A DNA stretch of 64,000 bases from Pseudogymnoascus destructans. Lineage: Eukaryota > Ascomycota > Leotiomycetes > Thelebolales > Thelebolaceae. The stretch spans positions 558,001 through 622,000 of the forward strand of contig NW_020167537.1 in the NCBI RefSeq assembly GCF_001641265.1, given 5' to 3'. Shown piece after piece: positions 45,119 to 55,117 of this stretch. A program made the translations under genes and the position numbers. A model generated the notes under the pieces. It searched no databases. It was not told the origin of the DNA and was given only the letters and a program-made list of their open reading frames with translations. Position 1 is the first letter of the stretch, and the number at the start of each line of letters is the position of its first letter.

Positions 45119-47046
45119 TTATGACGATCCTGCTGCCTGTTGTGCTGTGACTATGTCCCCCCTGCCTCCTTGCCATCTCTCATGATACGGCTCAAGTAAG
45201 GACACGTGAAACGTTGGGTGGACCCCCATTTCTATAGGAAGCTGAAGCCGGTACGCCTGCTTCCCAATAATCTCTACAATCTTAAACGGCCCTACACGCC
45301 ATTCTGAGAGCTTCCTATTTGGCCGTCGCAACCTTAGGTTCCTTGTTGATAATAGCACTTGGTCCCCCATACTGTACTCTACAGGTTGTCTTCTCTTGTT
45401 ATGCTGCTTTGTCTGCGCCTGGGTCGCTTTAAACCAGTGTAGAGCTAACGCTTCCCGCTCAACCTGGAGCTGTATCGCCCGCTTCCTTGCTTCGGGTGCA
45501 TCCTCCTTCTGAGGGGCGTCCACGACACTCACGTCTCCCATCCATGGGTTGAATCCTTTTAAGGCCTGGAAAGGGGAGGTCTTAATTGTAGAGTGAAGTG
45601 AATTGTTATATGTGAATTGGGTGAGCAGTAGTAACGCTACCCAATCGTCTTGGAGGCTCGTAATGTAGGACCGTAGGTATTGCTCAATTGTTTGGTTCTG
45701 CCTCTCGGTTTGTCCGTCTGTCTGCGGGTGGAAGGCGGTGCTCAAGCGTCACCATATTCGCAAGTAAAAGCAGAGTGCTGCCCAATAATTGCTTGTGAAT
45801 ACAGATCCTCGATCTGACACAATTCCTTCTGGGAACCCGAACTCAGGAATGACATAGCGGACGATTAACAGTGCCAAATCGTGGGCGGTAATCGTCTTGT
45901 TTGTTGCAACATAGATAGCGTACTTAGTATAGAGTCGTATGCCTTCTTTGTTATTGGGTGTAGGCTTGGGAGTAAACTGGTAATAAAATCCATAGTGATC
46001 TCCTTTCCCGGGCCACTTGGTAGTGGGAGCGGTTGTAGTTCGCCATATGGGTGGTGGCGCTTCGTTACCATTCTCTGGCATATTTGGCAGGTTTTGACGT
46101 ACTCCTTCACGTCCTTATTCATCCCTGTCCACTTGTACTTATGCTGTAGTAGCTCAAGCATTTTAGTTACACCAAAGTGTCCAGCTAGCGGGTCGTCATG
46201 GTGTATCCGTAGCAGCTCTTCTATGAGAGCAGGGTCTCTTGGTAACGGGATCTTGCCATCTTGGTACAAGACCCCGCTTTCGGGGTGTAACACCCACTCT
46301 CTCTCTACGCCATTATGGCGAGGATGCCTCTTTTCCATCCTCTGGACTCGGTTCCCAATAAACGGATCACCGTTCTGTAACTAGGTGATGAGCTGGCAGA
46401 GGTCGACTGAAGGCTCTTCGTATGGGCCTTCTCCTACCGCTCCAAGCACTGCCCGGCAACGGGATAGGAGAGCCTGTGGCTGACCTGCGCTTCTTCCGCA
46501 GAAGGGTAGCGTAAATGTTTCTACCTCGTAGAGGATATCTTTGGTTTCCGTTCACTGACTTGCTTTTGCAAAGACTGCGCGGACTCGAGTATTCTGCTGC
46601 GACGCATTGCTCTCGCTGTTTCTAACAGCCTCACTCAACCCCACTGACAGCTTCTGCTGTAGTGTAGGGAGCAGTCCCTGATACGCCTGGTGTTGGCGGT
46701 CGACATAGTCTGGTCTACTACGACTCGGACCGTCTGCAGGGTTTGTACGGCCAGGCCTATGTTCAATCTGGAAATCGAAACCTGCAAGGAACTCGATCCA
46801 GTGAGCCTGCCGGTTATTGATCGATACTTTCTTCATGAAGTAGACCAAATTGTTGTGATCAGTCCTTACTGTCACTGGAAAATTGCTATCCTGCATGTAG
46901 TGGCGCCAATGCTTAAAGGCTGCCACGATGGCGAGGAGCTCTATGTCATGGACATCATACCTGATTTCTGCGTCCTTGAGTTTCCTTGAGTAGAACTCAC
47001 GAAAATCACAAAGATCACAACTTTTCAAAGCCTCAATCGATTCCAA
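45119..47046 (-). pseudogene. Gypsy-2 pol remnant (RNaseH-integrase)
   Basis: From 47046 downward: the RNase H part (YDVHDIELLAIVAAFKHWRHY, RTDHNNLVYFMKK, GRTNPADGPSR), then integrase (HHDDPLAGHFGVTKMLELLQHKY, CQICQRMVTKRHHPYG, FPEGIVSDRGSVFTSNYW, AFHPQTDGQTERQNQ) in at least three frames. The end GVHPTFHVSLLEPYHERWQGG stops before any chromodomain. Protease, RT and gag are missing upstream, where only about 40 bp separate it from the young chromovirus. Confidence 0.85.
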
Positions 47047-47089
47047 CTCATTTTATATTGCCTATTTAGGCCTTACAGTGGACTACAGT

Positions 47090-47325
47090 TGTAAGGAAGG
47101 CCATCACGTGCCACCACGTGAGGTCCCTTTCATAAGCGGCCCATAGGGCTCGGTAAAATAGGGCACAAGGTGCATAGATAAAAGGGGTTGGAGGCCTCAG
47201 AAGAAGGCCTCCAGTCAATAGTCGATGTATCTACGTAGACCTATTGTGCTTACAGAATACGATACCTTCCTGCCTCCTGACCTGGTTCCCTGGACTCCCG
47301 TGAGACCTTAGGCTTACGCTTTACA
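47090..47325 (+). repeat. 5' LTR of the chromovirus
   Basis: TGTAAGGAAGG...CGCTTTACA. It contains CACGTG twice near the start (CATCACGTGCCACCACGTGA), an AGATAAAAGG box that may act as TATA, and a GGAGGCCT...AGGCCTCC hairpin. Confidence 0.95.
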
Positions 47326-47365
47326 ATTCTATTGACTGCACCCATATCCAGCCTACTGGGTCAGG

Positions 47366-48664
47366 ATGGCGAGTATGGAAAGAAGGATTACGCGTGCGAC
47401 TTCTGGAGGAGCAACGCCAGCAACTGACGCCACTGAGCCAGCTCCAAGAACTACATCCGTAGAAGCTAGCCATTGGACGGCAGGCCAGGACGAGAGCATG
47501 GCCTCGAAGCTGGCAGACCTTCGGAAGCGGATGGACGAAGAGAGGGCCTACATCAACACGATGGAGGAAGCCCTAGAGCTTTTCCGAAGAACGCACGGCG
47601 ACGACTACAACGCCTACCCTGAGGCGGTACGGGACTTCGCGAAGAAGCAAGCCCGGATTCAGGAAGAGAACCGTCGGAAAAGGCGACACCAAGATATTGA
47701 GGACGAGTGGGAAGGACCCCAACAAGAGGAGGAGGCAGAGACTGCCTCTACCGTATCAATGGAGGTCACACCAGCCCAGAGGCCAATAGGAAGGGTCAAG
47801 GAACCTAAGGTATATAAGGGCGAATCCATCCGAGAGCTCAACGAGTTCATGGCCTCGATCCGCGCTATCTTCCGATACCAACCAAGGGTTTTTCCAACTG
47901 AGCAATCTAAGGTGGCCTTCGCTGCCCAATACTTGGAAGGACACCCTATGAAGGAATGGGATAACCGGTGCGCAACCCAAGGAGAAGGATACATAGATCC
48001 CTTGGATATCGCTGGGTTCGAAGAGTTTCTTCGGGACCTCCATGTCGACCCAGCCAACCGACAACGCATCGCGGCCTTGAAGTATAACGTCGCCCTACAA
48101 CGGAAAGGGCAGAGCATCCGCAAGTTCGTGGCCTACCTTGAGGACCTCAAACGCGAGATGGAACCGTATACTGAATCGCAGAAGACTGTCCACCTTCTGA
48201 CGAAGATTCACCCAGAGATGAGGCAGCGGCTCCTTGAAGGAGGGTACGCAGAGCGTTCCTCTACCCACAGGGACGCTATCGTTAATATCCTGGCGATGTT
48301 AGAAATGACAAACCAGTGGGTAACAGAGAGAACTCCTACTGTTGACAAGTCCAACTCAAGGGAAGGAAGGAATACCTCCCAGGGCAGCTTTCCATTCCTA
48401 AAGGGCAACTCTGGCAGCCACAGGGCTCCCCAGCCCTCGGCCCAAGGAGAAAGAACACCCTTCTGGAATAGACACCGCCCACAAGACCAGCGGCCGAGAG
48501 GACAGGCCCCTACCCACAGTAGGGACGCTAGGCCAATCCCTAGCGGAATCAATTGTTATAACTGTGGCAAGGCGGGCCACCTCGCGAAGGAATGTCGAGG
48601 CCCACGCCAACACACAGGCCCAGGGGTGAGGAAATTGGACGCCTACACCCCCAAGAGGGAGTGA
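47366..48664 (+). CDS. gag: Chromovirus Gag polyprotein
   Basis: 432 residues from the first ATG after the LTR leader (MASMERRITRATSGG). A coiled-coil-like segment covers residues 50-125. The retrotransposon gag domain is at about 150-320 (WDNRCATQGEG, LRDLHVDPANRQRIAAL). A CCHC zinc knuckle CYNCGKAGHLAKEC lies near 395-410, followed by a basic tail. It should assemble the virus-like particle and bind genomic RNA. It ends in UGA, and pol follows in the same frame, so pol may be made by readthrough. Confidence 0.95.
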   Translation: MASMERRITRATSGGATPATDATEPAPRTTSVEASHWTAGQDESMASKLADLRKRMDEERAYINTMEEALELFRRTHGDDYNAYPEAVRDFAKKQARIQEENRRKRRHQDIEDEWEGPQQEEEAETASTVSMEVTPAQRPIGRVKEPKVYKGESIRELNEFMASIRAIFRYQPRVFPTEQSKVAFAAQYLEGHPMKEWDNRCATQGEGYIDPLDIAGFEEFLRDLHVDPANRQRIAALKYNVALQRKGQSIRKFVAYLEDLKREMEPYTESQKTVHLLTKIHPEMRQRLLEGGYAERSSTHRDAIVNILAMLEMTNQWVTERTPTVDKSNSREGRNTSQGSFPFLKGNSGSHRAPQPSAQGERTPFWNRHRPQDQRPRGQAPTHSRDARPIPSGINCYNCGKAGHLAKECRGPRQHTGPGVRKLDAYTPKRE

Positions 48665-48703
48665 CTCCCAGCAGAATCCCAGAAGCCTACGGCGCAGCGT
48701 CGA

Positions 48704-51700
48704 ATGGAGATCGAGGTAGAGGTGCAGGTAGGGCCCGGATGGCACAAGGCAAAAGCCCTCCTCGACTCAGGATCTGACGCGTCCACCATCCACCCTCTGT
48801 TTGCCAAAGAGAAGGGTTTGGAGTGCCGGGATAGGGCACCGCCACGGGCAAGGGCAGTCGATGGAAAAGAGGTTGTGATATATGGAGCGGCCACCACCCA
48901 GGTCCGAGCTAGGGACCACTTTCAAAGGGAATGCGTGGTCGCCCAGACCCTCCTTTCCATGGACACCCCAGGAGTAGACGTCATCCTTGGGATGGATTGG
49001 ATGACGCAGGTCAACCCCCAGATCGACTGGCGCAAACAGACCTGGCGCCAGCCCTTCGATATTGCGAGAGCCGAGGTGGCGGATATTGAAGAATGGGAGG
49101 AAGGTGATACTGCCTTCGTCTTGGCCTTAAACACAGATGATAGAGCGCCTACCCAATGCCCGAAGGAATACGAGGACTATATCGACGTCTTCTCGGAGGA
49201 AAAGGCAGAAGAACTGCCAGAGCTGGGAAGGAAAACCCATGCCATCGATACTGGGCCCCAGGAACCACCGTATGGGCCAGTATATAACCTATCGGAAACG
49301 GAGCTGGCCACGCTCCGTAAATACCTCGACGAGAGCGAGAAGAAGGGTTGGATCCGAAGGAGTGTAAGCCCTGCAGGCGCACCCATCCTATTCGTTCAGA
49401 AGAAGGACGGAAGCCTACGCCTCTGCGTAGACTACAGAGGCTTGAATAAGATTACCGTGAAGAATCGACACCCGCTGCCACTGATCACGGAGACCTTGGA
49501 TCGGCTCCAAGGGTCGAGGTGCTTCACAAAGCTTGATATTAGGAACGCCTACCACCGCATCCGTATTCGCCCAGGCGACGAGTGGAAGACAGCGTTCCGT
49601 ACTCGATACGGACACTTCGAGTACAGGGTGATGCCTTTTGGATTGGCTAACGCACCTGCAACGTTCCAAGCGTACATGAATGAGACCCTACAAGGGTTGG
49701 TTGACACCATATGTGTCGTATACCTTGATGATATCCTCATCTACTCCCAGAAGGAGGAGGAACACGCTGACCACGTACGAGAGGTCCTAGGACGCCTACG
49801 CGAGGCGAACCTATACGTGAAGCTCTCAAAGTGCGAGTTCAATGCCAAGAAGGTAAGCTTCCTTGGGTATATTGTCACAACGGAAGGGGTGGCTATGGAA
49901 AGCGACCGGGTTGCTGCAATCGCCGATTGGCCAATACCTAGGACCCATCGAGAGGTCCAGGTGTTCCTCGGCTTTGCCAACTTTTACCGGCGCTTTGTAA
50001 AGCAATACTCCTCCGTGGTGGCCCCAATGACAGGCCTTATGAAAGGGGCAAAGGCAGGCAAGCAGACAGGCCCGTTCGTGTGGGGGGAGGAACAGCAAAG
50101 CGCCTTCGGCCAGTTGAAGAAGGCCTTCACTACAGCCCCCACACTGGTCCATTTCGACCCATGCCGTAGAATCAGGCTCGAGACGGACTCGTCAGGCTTT
50201 GCGCTCACTGCGAACCTGTCTCAATTAGTGGAAGGAACTAAGCCAGAAGAGAAGGGCGAATGGCACCCAGTTGCCTTTTTCAGCAAAAAGCTAGATCCAG
50301 CAGAGCTGAACTATGAAGTCCACGACCAGGAACTCCTGGTGATCGTGAAGTCCTTCGAGCAGTGGAGACACTACCTCGAAGGAAGCCAGTACCCAATTGA
50401 GGTCCTAACAGATCACAACAATCTGAAGTATTTTATGGAAACCACCGCCCTCACAAGGAGGCAATCGCGGTGGGTGCAGGCGTTATCAGCCTATGATTTC
50501 CACATCTCCTATCGAGCGGGAAAAACAAACCCAGCAGATGGTCCATCTAGGAGACCAGACTATGAGGGTGAAAAGGGTAGCCAGAATGTGATGCTACCGA
50601 CCCTTAAGAACAAGCTCCGAGAAGCCATGCAGGCAGGAGGTATCCCGCAGATAAGTCGGACGATAACAAGCCAAGAAGGCTTTCAGATAGGAGAACCTAA
50701 CCTACAGCGTAGGAAGGCAAACGCTAGCAGCGTAAGACTGGGCGATGACCATAGTAAGGACACCAAGAGTCCAGGTCTCGTTGTCCCTCGGGTTGCAGTA
50801 GCTGCTGTAGCCAAGGGAGAGAGCGCCTATAGTGCTGCGTCTGAACCCCTAATAGACTTGATCAAAACCCTCCAGGCGACTGACGAGTTAGCTGTTAAAA
50901 GGGCCAAGGATATTGGGTTGGCGCGAGCAAAGGGCTCTTCAGATTGGAGAGTAGACGATGCAGGCATCCTACGCTTCAAGGGAGCGGTATATGTACCTCC
51001 CAACCAGGCAGTGCGGATGGAAATTTTCAAGATTTGCCATGACGACCCACTAGCCGGGCATTTTGGATATAAGAAAACCCAAGAGTTGATCCAACGCAAA
51101 TACTACTGGCCTGGCCTCAGCGAGGAAACCAGGGAGTACGTACGGGGCTGCGATAGATGCCAGCGCATCAAGCCCGTGCAGCATAGGCCATATGGTGAAA
51201 TGCAGGCCTTAAGAATGCCCTCGAAACCATTTGAATCCATAAGTATGGACTTTATCACGGATCTGCCCCCAAGCGTAGGGGCGGATCAAGGCAAGGCTTC
51301 AGACTCCATCCTTGTGATTGTTGATCGTTATACTAAGGTGTCCAAATATATACCCTGTAGGAAAACCATCACGGCCCCAGAGCTGTCGCGCCTCTTCCTT
51401 GCGTTCTGGGTAAAGGACTTTGGAATCCCAGCCGAAATAATCACGGATCGAGGGAGTGTGTTCACCTGTCACTTCTGGTCAGCGTTCTGTTTTCACCTCA
51501 AAGTAAGGCGTAACCTATCGACCGCTTTCCACCCTCAATCCGACGGCCAGACCGAGAGGCAGAATCAGAATATCGAAGCCTACTTGCGGATTCACTGTAA
51601 TCAACACCAAGACAACTGGGTGGAACTCCTCCACTTCGCGGAATTGACCTACAATAACGCCTTCCACGATTCCATCCAGATGTCGCCAAACCAGGCCCGA

Positions 51701-52330
51701 TACGGCATCAATATAGACCTAAGACAAGGGATCGAGGACGACCCCACCAGAAGGGAAGTGCCAGTCGCGAAAGATCGCATCAACCTGATCCTAGAATTGC
51801 GACAGGAGCTCGAAGAGGCGTGGAAACAGACGAAGGAAGCCCAAATACGAGGCTACAACAAGCTGCACAAGCCAATGCAGTACGTGGTAGGAGAGAAAGT
51901 ATGGCTTTCGGCCAAGAATATCAGAACCACCCAGCCAAGTAGGAAGCTTGGGCACTGCTGGCTTGGCCCGTATGAGATCACCCAGCGCATCGGTAAGCAG
52001 GCTTACCAGTTGAAGCTACCGCCAAGGTATAAGGCGATCCACAACGTGTTCCACGTGTCCTTACTAGAAAGGTATTGGAAAAACACAGAGGAACCCAACC
52101 CTCCACCTAGCCAAGAAATTGTGGACGGTGAGGAAGAATACCAAGTAGAAGCGGTCCTAGACCACAGGATAATCAAACGAGGCAGGGGCCAGAGAGAGGA
52201 GTACCTTATTAGATGGGCTGGTTATACAGCCGCAGACGACCAATGGGTGCCAAAACATGATGTAGGGCTATCGTTAATCGAGGCATATCACAGGAAGCAA
52301 GCACAAGGAAGCAAGGATGGGACAACGTAA
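48704..52330 (+). CDS. pol: Chromovirus Pol (PR-RT-RNaseH-IN-chromodomain)
   Basis: 1208 residues from ATG 48704; the frame is open back to the gag UGA at 48662. Aspartic protease KALLDSGSDASTI is near 18-28. RT has LRLCVDYRGLNKI, PFGLANAPATFQ and the active site YLDD at about 340. RNase H spans about 490-620 (LTDHNNLKYFMETT). The integrase zinc-binding region starts near 777 (HDDPLAGHFGYKKT...CDRCQRIK); catalytic Asp residues are in SMDFITDLPP and IITDRGSVFT, and Glu in NIEAYLR. A chromodomain (about 1145-1195; YLIRWAGY, DDQWVPKHD) ends the protein and should direct integration to marked chromatin. All catalytic residues are present. Confidence 0.96.
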   Translation: MEIEVEVQVGPGWHKAKALLDSGSDASTIHPLFAKEKGLECRDRAPPRARAVDGKEVVIYGAATTQVRARDHFQRECVVAQTLLSMDTPGVDVILGMDWMTQVNPQIDWRKQTWRQPFDIARAEVADIEEWEEGDTAFVLALNTDDRAPTQCPKEYEDYIDVFSEEKAEELPELGRKTHAIDTGPQEPPYGPVYNLSETELATLRKYLDESEKKGWIRRSVSPAGAPILFVQKKDGSLRLCVDYRGLNKITVKNRHPLPLITETLDRLQGSRCFTKLDIRNAYHRIRIRPGDEWKTAFRTRYGHFEYRVMPFGLANAPATFQAYMNETLQGLVDTICVVYLDDILIYSQKEEEHADHVREVLGRLREANLYVKLSKCEFNAKKVSFLGYIVTTEGVAMESDRVAAIADWPIPRTHREVQVFLGFANFYRRFVKQYSSVVAPMTGLMKGAKAGKQTGPFVWGEEQQSAFGQLKKAFTTAPTLVHFDPCRRIRLETDSSGFALTANLSQLVEGTKPEEKGEWHPVAFFSKKLDPAELNYEVHDQELLVIVKSFEQWRHYLEGSQYPIEVLTDHNNLKYFMETTALTRRQSRWVQALSAYDFHISYRAGKTNPADGPSRRPDYEGEKGSQNVMLPTLKNKLREAMQAGGIPQISRTITSQEGFQIGEPNLQRRKANASSVRLGDDHSKDTKSPGLVVPRVAVAAVAKGESAYSAASEPLIDLIKTLQATDELAVKRAKDIGLARAKGSSDWRVDDAGILRFKGAVYVPPNQAVRMEIFKICHDDPLAGHFGYKKTQELIQRKYYWPGLSEETREYVRGCDRCQRIKPVQHRPYGEMQALRMPSKPFESISMDFITDLPPSVGADQGKASDSILVIVDRYTKVSKYIPCRKTITAPELSRLFLAFWVKDFGIPAEIITDRGSVFTCHFWSAFCFHLKVRRNLSTAFHPQSDGQTERQNQNIEAYLRIHCNQHQDNWVELLHFAELTYNNAFHDSIQMSPNQARYGINIDLRQGIEDDPTRREVPVAKDRINLILELRQELEEAWKQTKEAQIRGYNKLHKPMQYVVGEKVWLSAKNIRTTQPSRKLGHCWLGPYEITQRIGKQAYQLKLPPRYKAIHNVFHVSLLERYWKNTEEPNPPPSQEIVDGEEEYQVEAVLDHRIIKRGRGQREEYLIRWAGYTAADDQWVPKHDVGLSLIEAYHRKQAQGSKDGTT

Positions 52331-52987
52331 TGGTATTGGCCTTGGTGGCATTGCTGTATACGCGCTGGGCAGCGTGAAGGGCGCTGATGGCCTGGACAGT
52401 AGCCTCAGAATCAGCAGCAAGGCCAGCATCTTCGTCGTCGGCCCAACAGTTCAGGAGAGCGTCGGCCGCAAGCTGGAGGGCCTCCAACTCGGCGCCAAGC
52501 TGGGCAGCAGCCTACCCAACCATTAGTACAAACAAACAATGAGGAGGGAGTCCCTTACTGGAACGCACGCGTGGTTGCCCCGAAGGCAGTCTGCACACTT
52601 GGCCATGCCGGAAGGGACCCAGCACATCTGGCCTGGGAAGTTGTAATACGTGTGCGCACACTTCATGCAGCACGGGCAGGAGCCAGCGTGAAGGCGTCCT
52701 GCAGAATCAGGAACCTCACAGCGGGCAGCGACCTTCCACCAAAGCACGGTGCGCTCATCCTTTGGAGCCTCAGACTCAGGAACGACGGAGCCTTCGAGAT
52801 CCTCAGCTTCGTCCTCAACTTCAGGCGAACGATACGGACGGATAGTGCGAGAACGTGATGTGGAGGAGGTGACAACAGATGGAACAGGCGTGGCGGGCGC
52901 CTGCGACTCGGGAGAGCTGGACATCTGGGCCACTGGTCGCTTGCGAGGTGTAGTAACTGGAGCCTTCCCCTTCGGCTTGGGAGCCAT
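52209..52987 (-). CDS. Antisense spliced Cys-rich gene inside the chromovirus
   Basis: Exon 1 (52987-52559, MAPKPKGKAPVTTPRKRP start) has a Lys/Pro/Ser-rich N-terminus with an acidic patch (EVEDEAEDLEG), then a Cys cluster CPCCMKC...CADCLRGNHACVP. A 47-bp intron (52512-52558, GTAAGG donor, ACTAAT branch, GTAG acceptor) leads to a helical exon 2 (AQLGAELEALQLAADALLN) ending at 52209. Total 243 residues if no further intron exists. The last 122 bp overlap the end of pol tail-to-tail. The 5' flank (53000-53390) is pyrimidine-rich on the coding strand and may hold a promoter and a leader intron. The sister gene sits at 42919-45015 in gypsy-2. Function unknown; zinc or nucleic-acid binding is a guess. 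Confidence 0.65.
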
Positions 52988-53376
52988 GATGAGGGTTGGA
53001 TGATGTCAGATCTATCCGTAACGATAAGCTCCTGCAATCCAGGTGGAAAGGAAGTGATTACCTTAAAGAAACAAGCAACTGTGTAGGCCCCAAAGGTTGG
53101 GACTAAGATCGAGGGCGAAAGGCGAAGTAAGGTGATGTTGAGGATGAAGGTGGCAGGAAGTTCGATAGGAAGTTTGGAAGGAAGTAGGAGTTTGGCGCGA
53201 GACCCATAACAAAGGGGGTGGCCGCGGCAACCCACAACCAAGGGGGGTCACGGGACCAGCACACCAAGCACACACCCAAACAAGTCCACCACCCGGGTCA
53301 AAACAAAAAGTCTAAACAAGCCAGGAGGGCAAGTAAGCCCTAGCTGCGAAACCTTGGAATTGAGGGCAATCCCTCT

Positions 53377-53387
53377 AAGAGGGGAGG
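53377..53387 (+). promoter_or_regulatory. Polypurine tract of the chromovirus
   Basis: AAGAGGGGAGG lies 4 bp before the 3' LTR, the expected position of the plus-strand primer. Confidence 0.8.
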
Positions 53388-53391
53388 TAAT

Positions 53392-53627
53392 TGTAAGGAA
53401 GGCCATCACGTGCCACCACGTGAGGTCCCTTTCATAAGCGGCCCATAGGGCTCGGTAAAATAGGGCACAAGGTGCATAGATAAAAGGGGTTGGAGGCCTC
53501 AGAAGAAGGCCTCCAGTCAATAGTCGATGTATCTACGTAGACCTATTGTGCTTACAGAATACGATACCTTCCTGCCTCCTGACCTGGTTCCCTGGACTCC
53601 CGTGAGACCTTAGGCTTACGCTTTACA
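53392..53627 (+). repeat. 3' LTR of the chromovirus
   Basis: Same length as the 5' LTR and, compared base by base, no difference seen. It is followed by the target duplication ACAGT. Confidence 0.95.
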
Positions 53628-53632
53628 ACAGT

Positions 53633-54131
53633 AAACACTAAACATATGCTCTAATACTAATATATTCTAGGTCAGCTTGGCATGGCCTGATCAGGCAATG
53701 TAAAGCCAGAGCCTGTCGGAGACTGCTAAACGCTCTATTACCCCTTCCTAATCCTACAAAGAGCACTCGCAGCCCGCCCACCCATCCCATCCCCATCATT
53801 GCCCATTTCCCATTCCTTTCATGCCCCTCCCAATCTCACGCCATAGTTCTCATTCGTAACCCCATCCTCCGTCCCAATCCCTACAATTTGCTTCCCCAAA
53901 ATCGAGAGATAGGTATATACAAATATTCCCACACCCTAGGAATGGCACGCACAATCCACATACCATCCCATATGCAACGCTAAAGATTCGACAAATTGGA
54001 ATAAGTTTGCCGTCTGCGGTCGAAGATAACCAAGGGCCAAAAACGGCCCCTTCGTTCTTCCAGGCGACGAACTAAACAAGAATGAACACAAAAAAAAAAG
54101 CTGACGATGCCCTTTCTCTCCATACAGCTAA
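53633..54131. other. Gene-free stretch
   Basis: No supported gene. It is the 3' flank of the Fig1-like gene and the right flank of the chromovirus insertion. Confidence 0.4.
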
Positions 54132-55117
54132 TCATTCCGACAGATCTTGCAGTACCTGGATACTCAGTATCATAACCAGCAGTCCAATCGTCACAATAAT
54201 CAATAACGCGAAGCCAAACCAACCCAACACCATCGCCGTAACCCCCACCCCGCTCTTGACGCTCCCGTTCGCCAGGTCCTGCGCTATGATACTCGCGGCT
54301 ACGGAAGCCGTGTGTTGCCATAGTACCGAGACCAGCACAAAGATTGAGCTGATGAAGATGATTGCGAGCGAGACCTGGGAGACAGGTCGCGAGGGGAAAG
54401 GTTTCACATCGACTTCGGAACCGTCATCGTTTTCGGCTGTGTGCCAGCCTGGGAAGGTTGCTAGGAGGATGAAGCAGATGAATGCGAATATAATGGCGAT
54501 GATTCTTAGAATGAAATTAGCATGCATTCATTACACTGTAAGAGTCGGGCAGGGAAGTAGACTTACATCAAGTACGGGAAAACAATCATATCCTTAAACT
54601 GGCTCGCCAGCCAAATCAAATTCAACGGATCCTGATCAATGCTGATCTGGTTCGCCAGACTCGTCGCATTGTTGCTGCAGAGCCACGCTCCGCCGTCGGG
54701 GTTGATGCAGATGCCGAAGAAGCCTACGCGCGCCTCGAGCTGCGCCCTCCCGACGATACTGGCGATTTGGGTGTGGACGCCGAAGTTTGTCTGTGCTGTT
54801 GACGGCGTGGGCGTGTAGGGCGTGTAGAAGAGGGAGATGAGGAAGATGTTGGGAATGACTGGTGATGATGACGAGCAGCCTGCAAGAAGTAGCGCTGGGT
54901 TTGGTTAGTCTTGGGAACTGCTGAGAGGACGGGGTAAGACTTACAGAGTAGTATGATTGCGATCACAATGAGCATCATGAGAACATGATGATATCCAATA
55001 AACGGTGCGAAGCCTGCAGAGAAAGCATATTAGAAACTGGTCCATCCCCCGAGAAGTGGAGAGGAAGAGGAGGAGGGACTCACGGAAAATTGATATCGAA
55101 AACCGCATCTGTGCCAT
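54132..55117 (-). CDS. Fig1-like membrane protein (Ca2+ uptake/cell fusion)
   Basis: Four exons from ATG 55117 (MAQMRFSISIF). Introns have donors GTGAGT, GTAAGT and GTAAGT; all acceptors are in frame. The product of about 290 residues has a first hydrophobic segment (HHVLMMLIVIAIILL), an extracellular loop with GFFGICINPDGGAWLCS, and three further membrane segments after FKDMIVFPYL. Four helices with a G-F-F-G-x-C loop fit the Fig1 family, which supports low-affinity Ca2+ uptake and cell fusion in mating yeast and in filamentous fungi. SUR7/PalI-type proteins have a similar topology and are the main alternative. Confidence 0.72.

Larger units (their letters stand above)
47090..53627 (+). mobile_element. 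Intact Ty3/gypsy chromovirus, 6538 bp
   Basis: Two 236-bp LTRs, identical over their whole length by eye, bound gag, pol and an antisense gene. Target duplication ACAGT lies at 47085-47089 and 53628-53632. A polypurine tract AAGAGGGGAGG lies at 53377-53387. All expected domains are open, with no frameshift in pol. It sits in the decayed gypsy-2 region, next to its RNase H end. Identical LTRs mean a very recent insertion. Confidence 0.95.
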
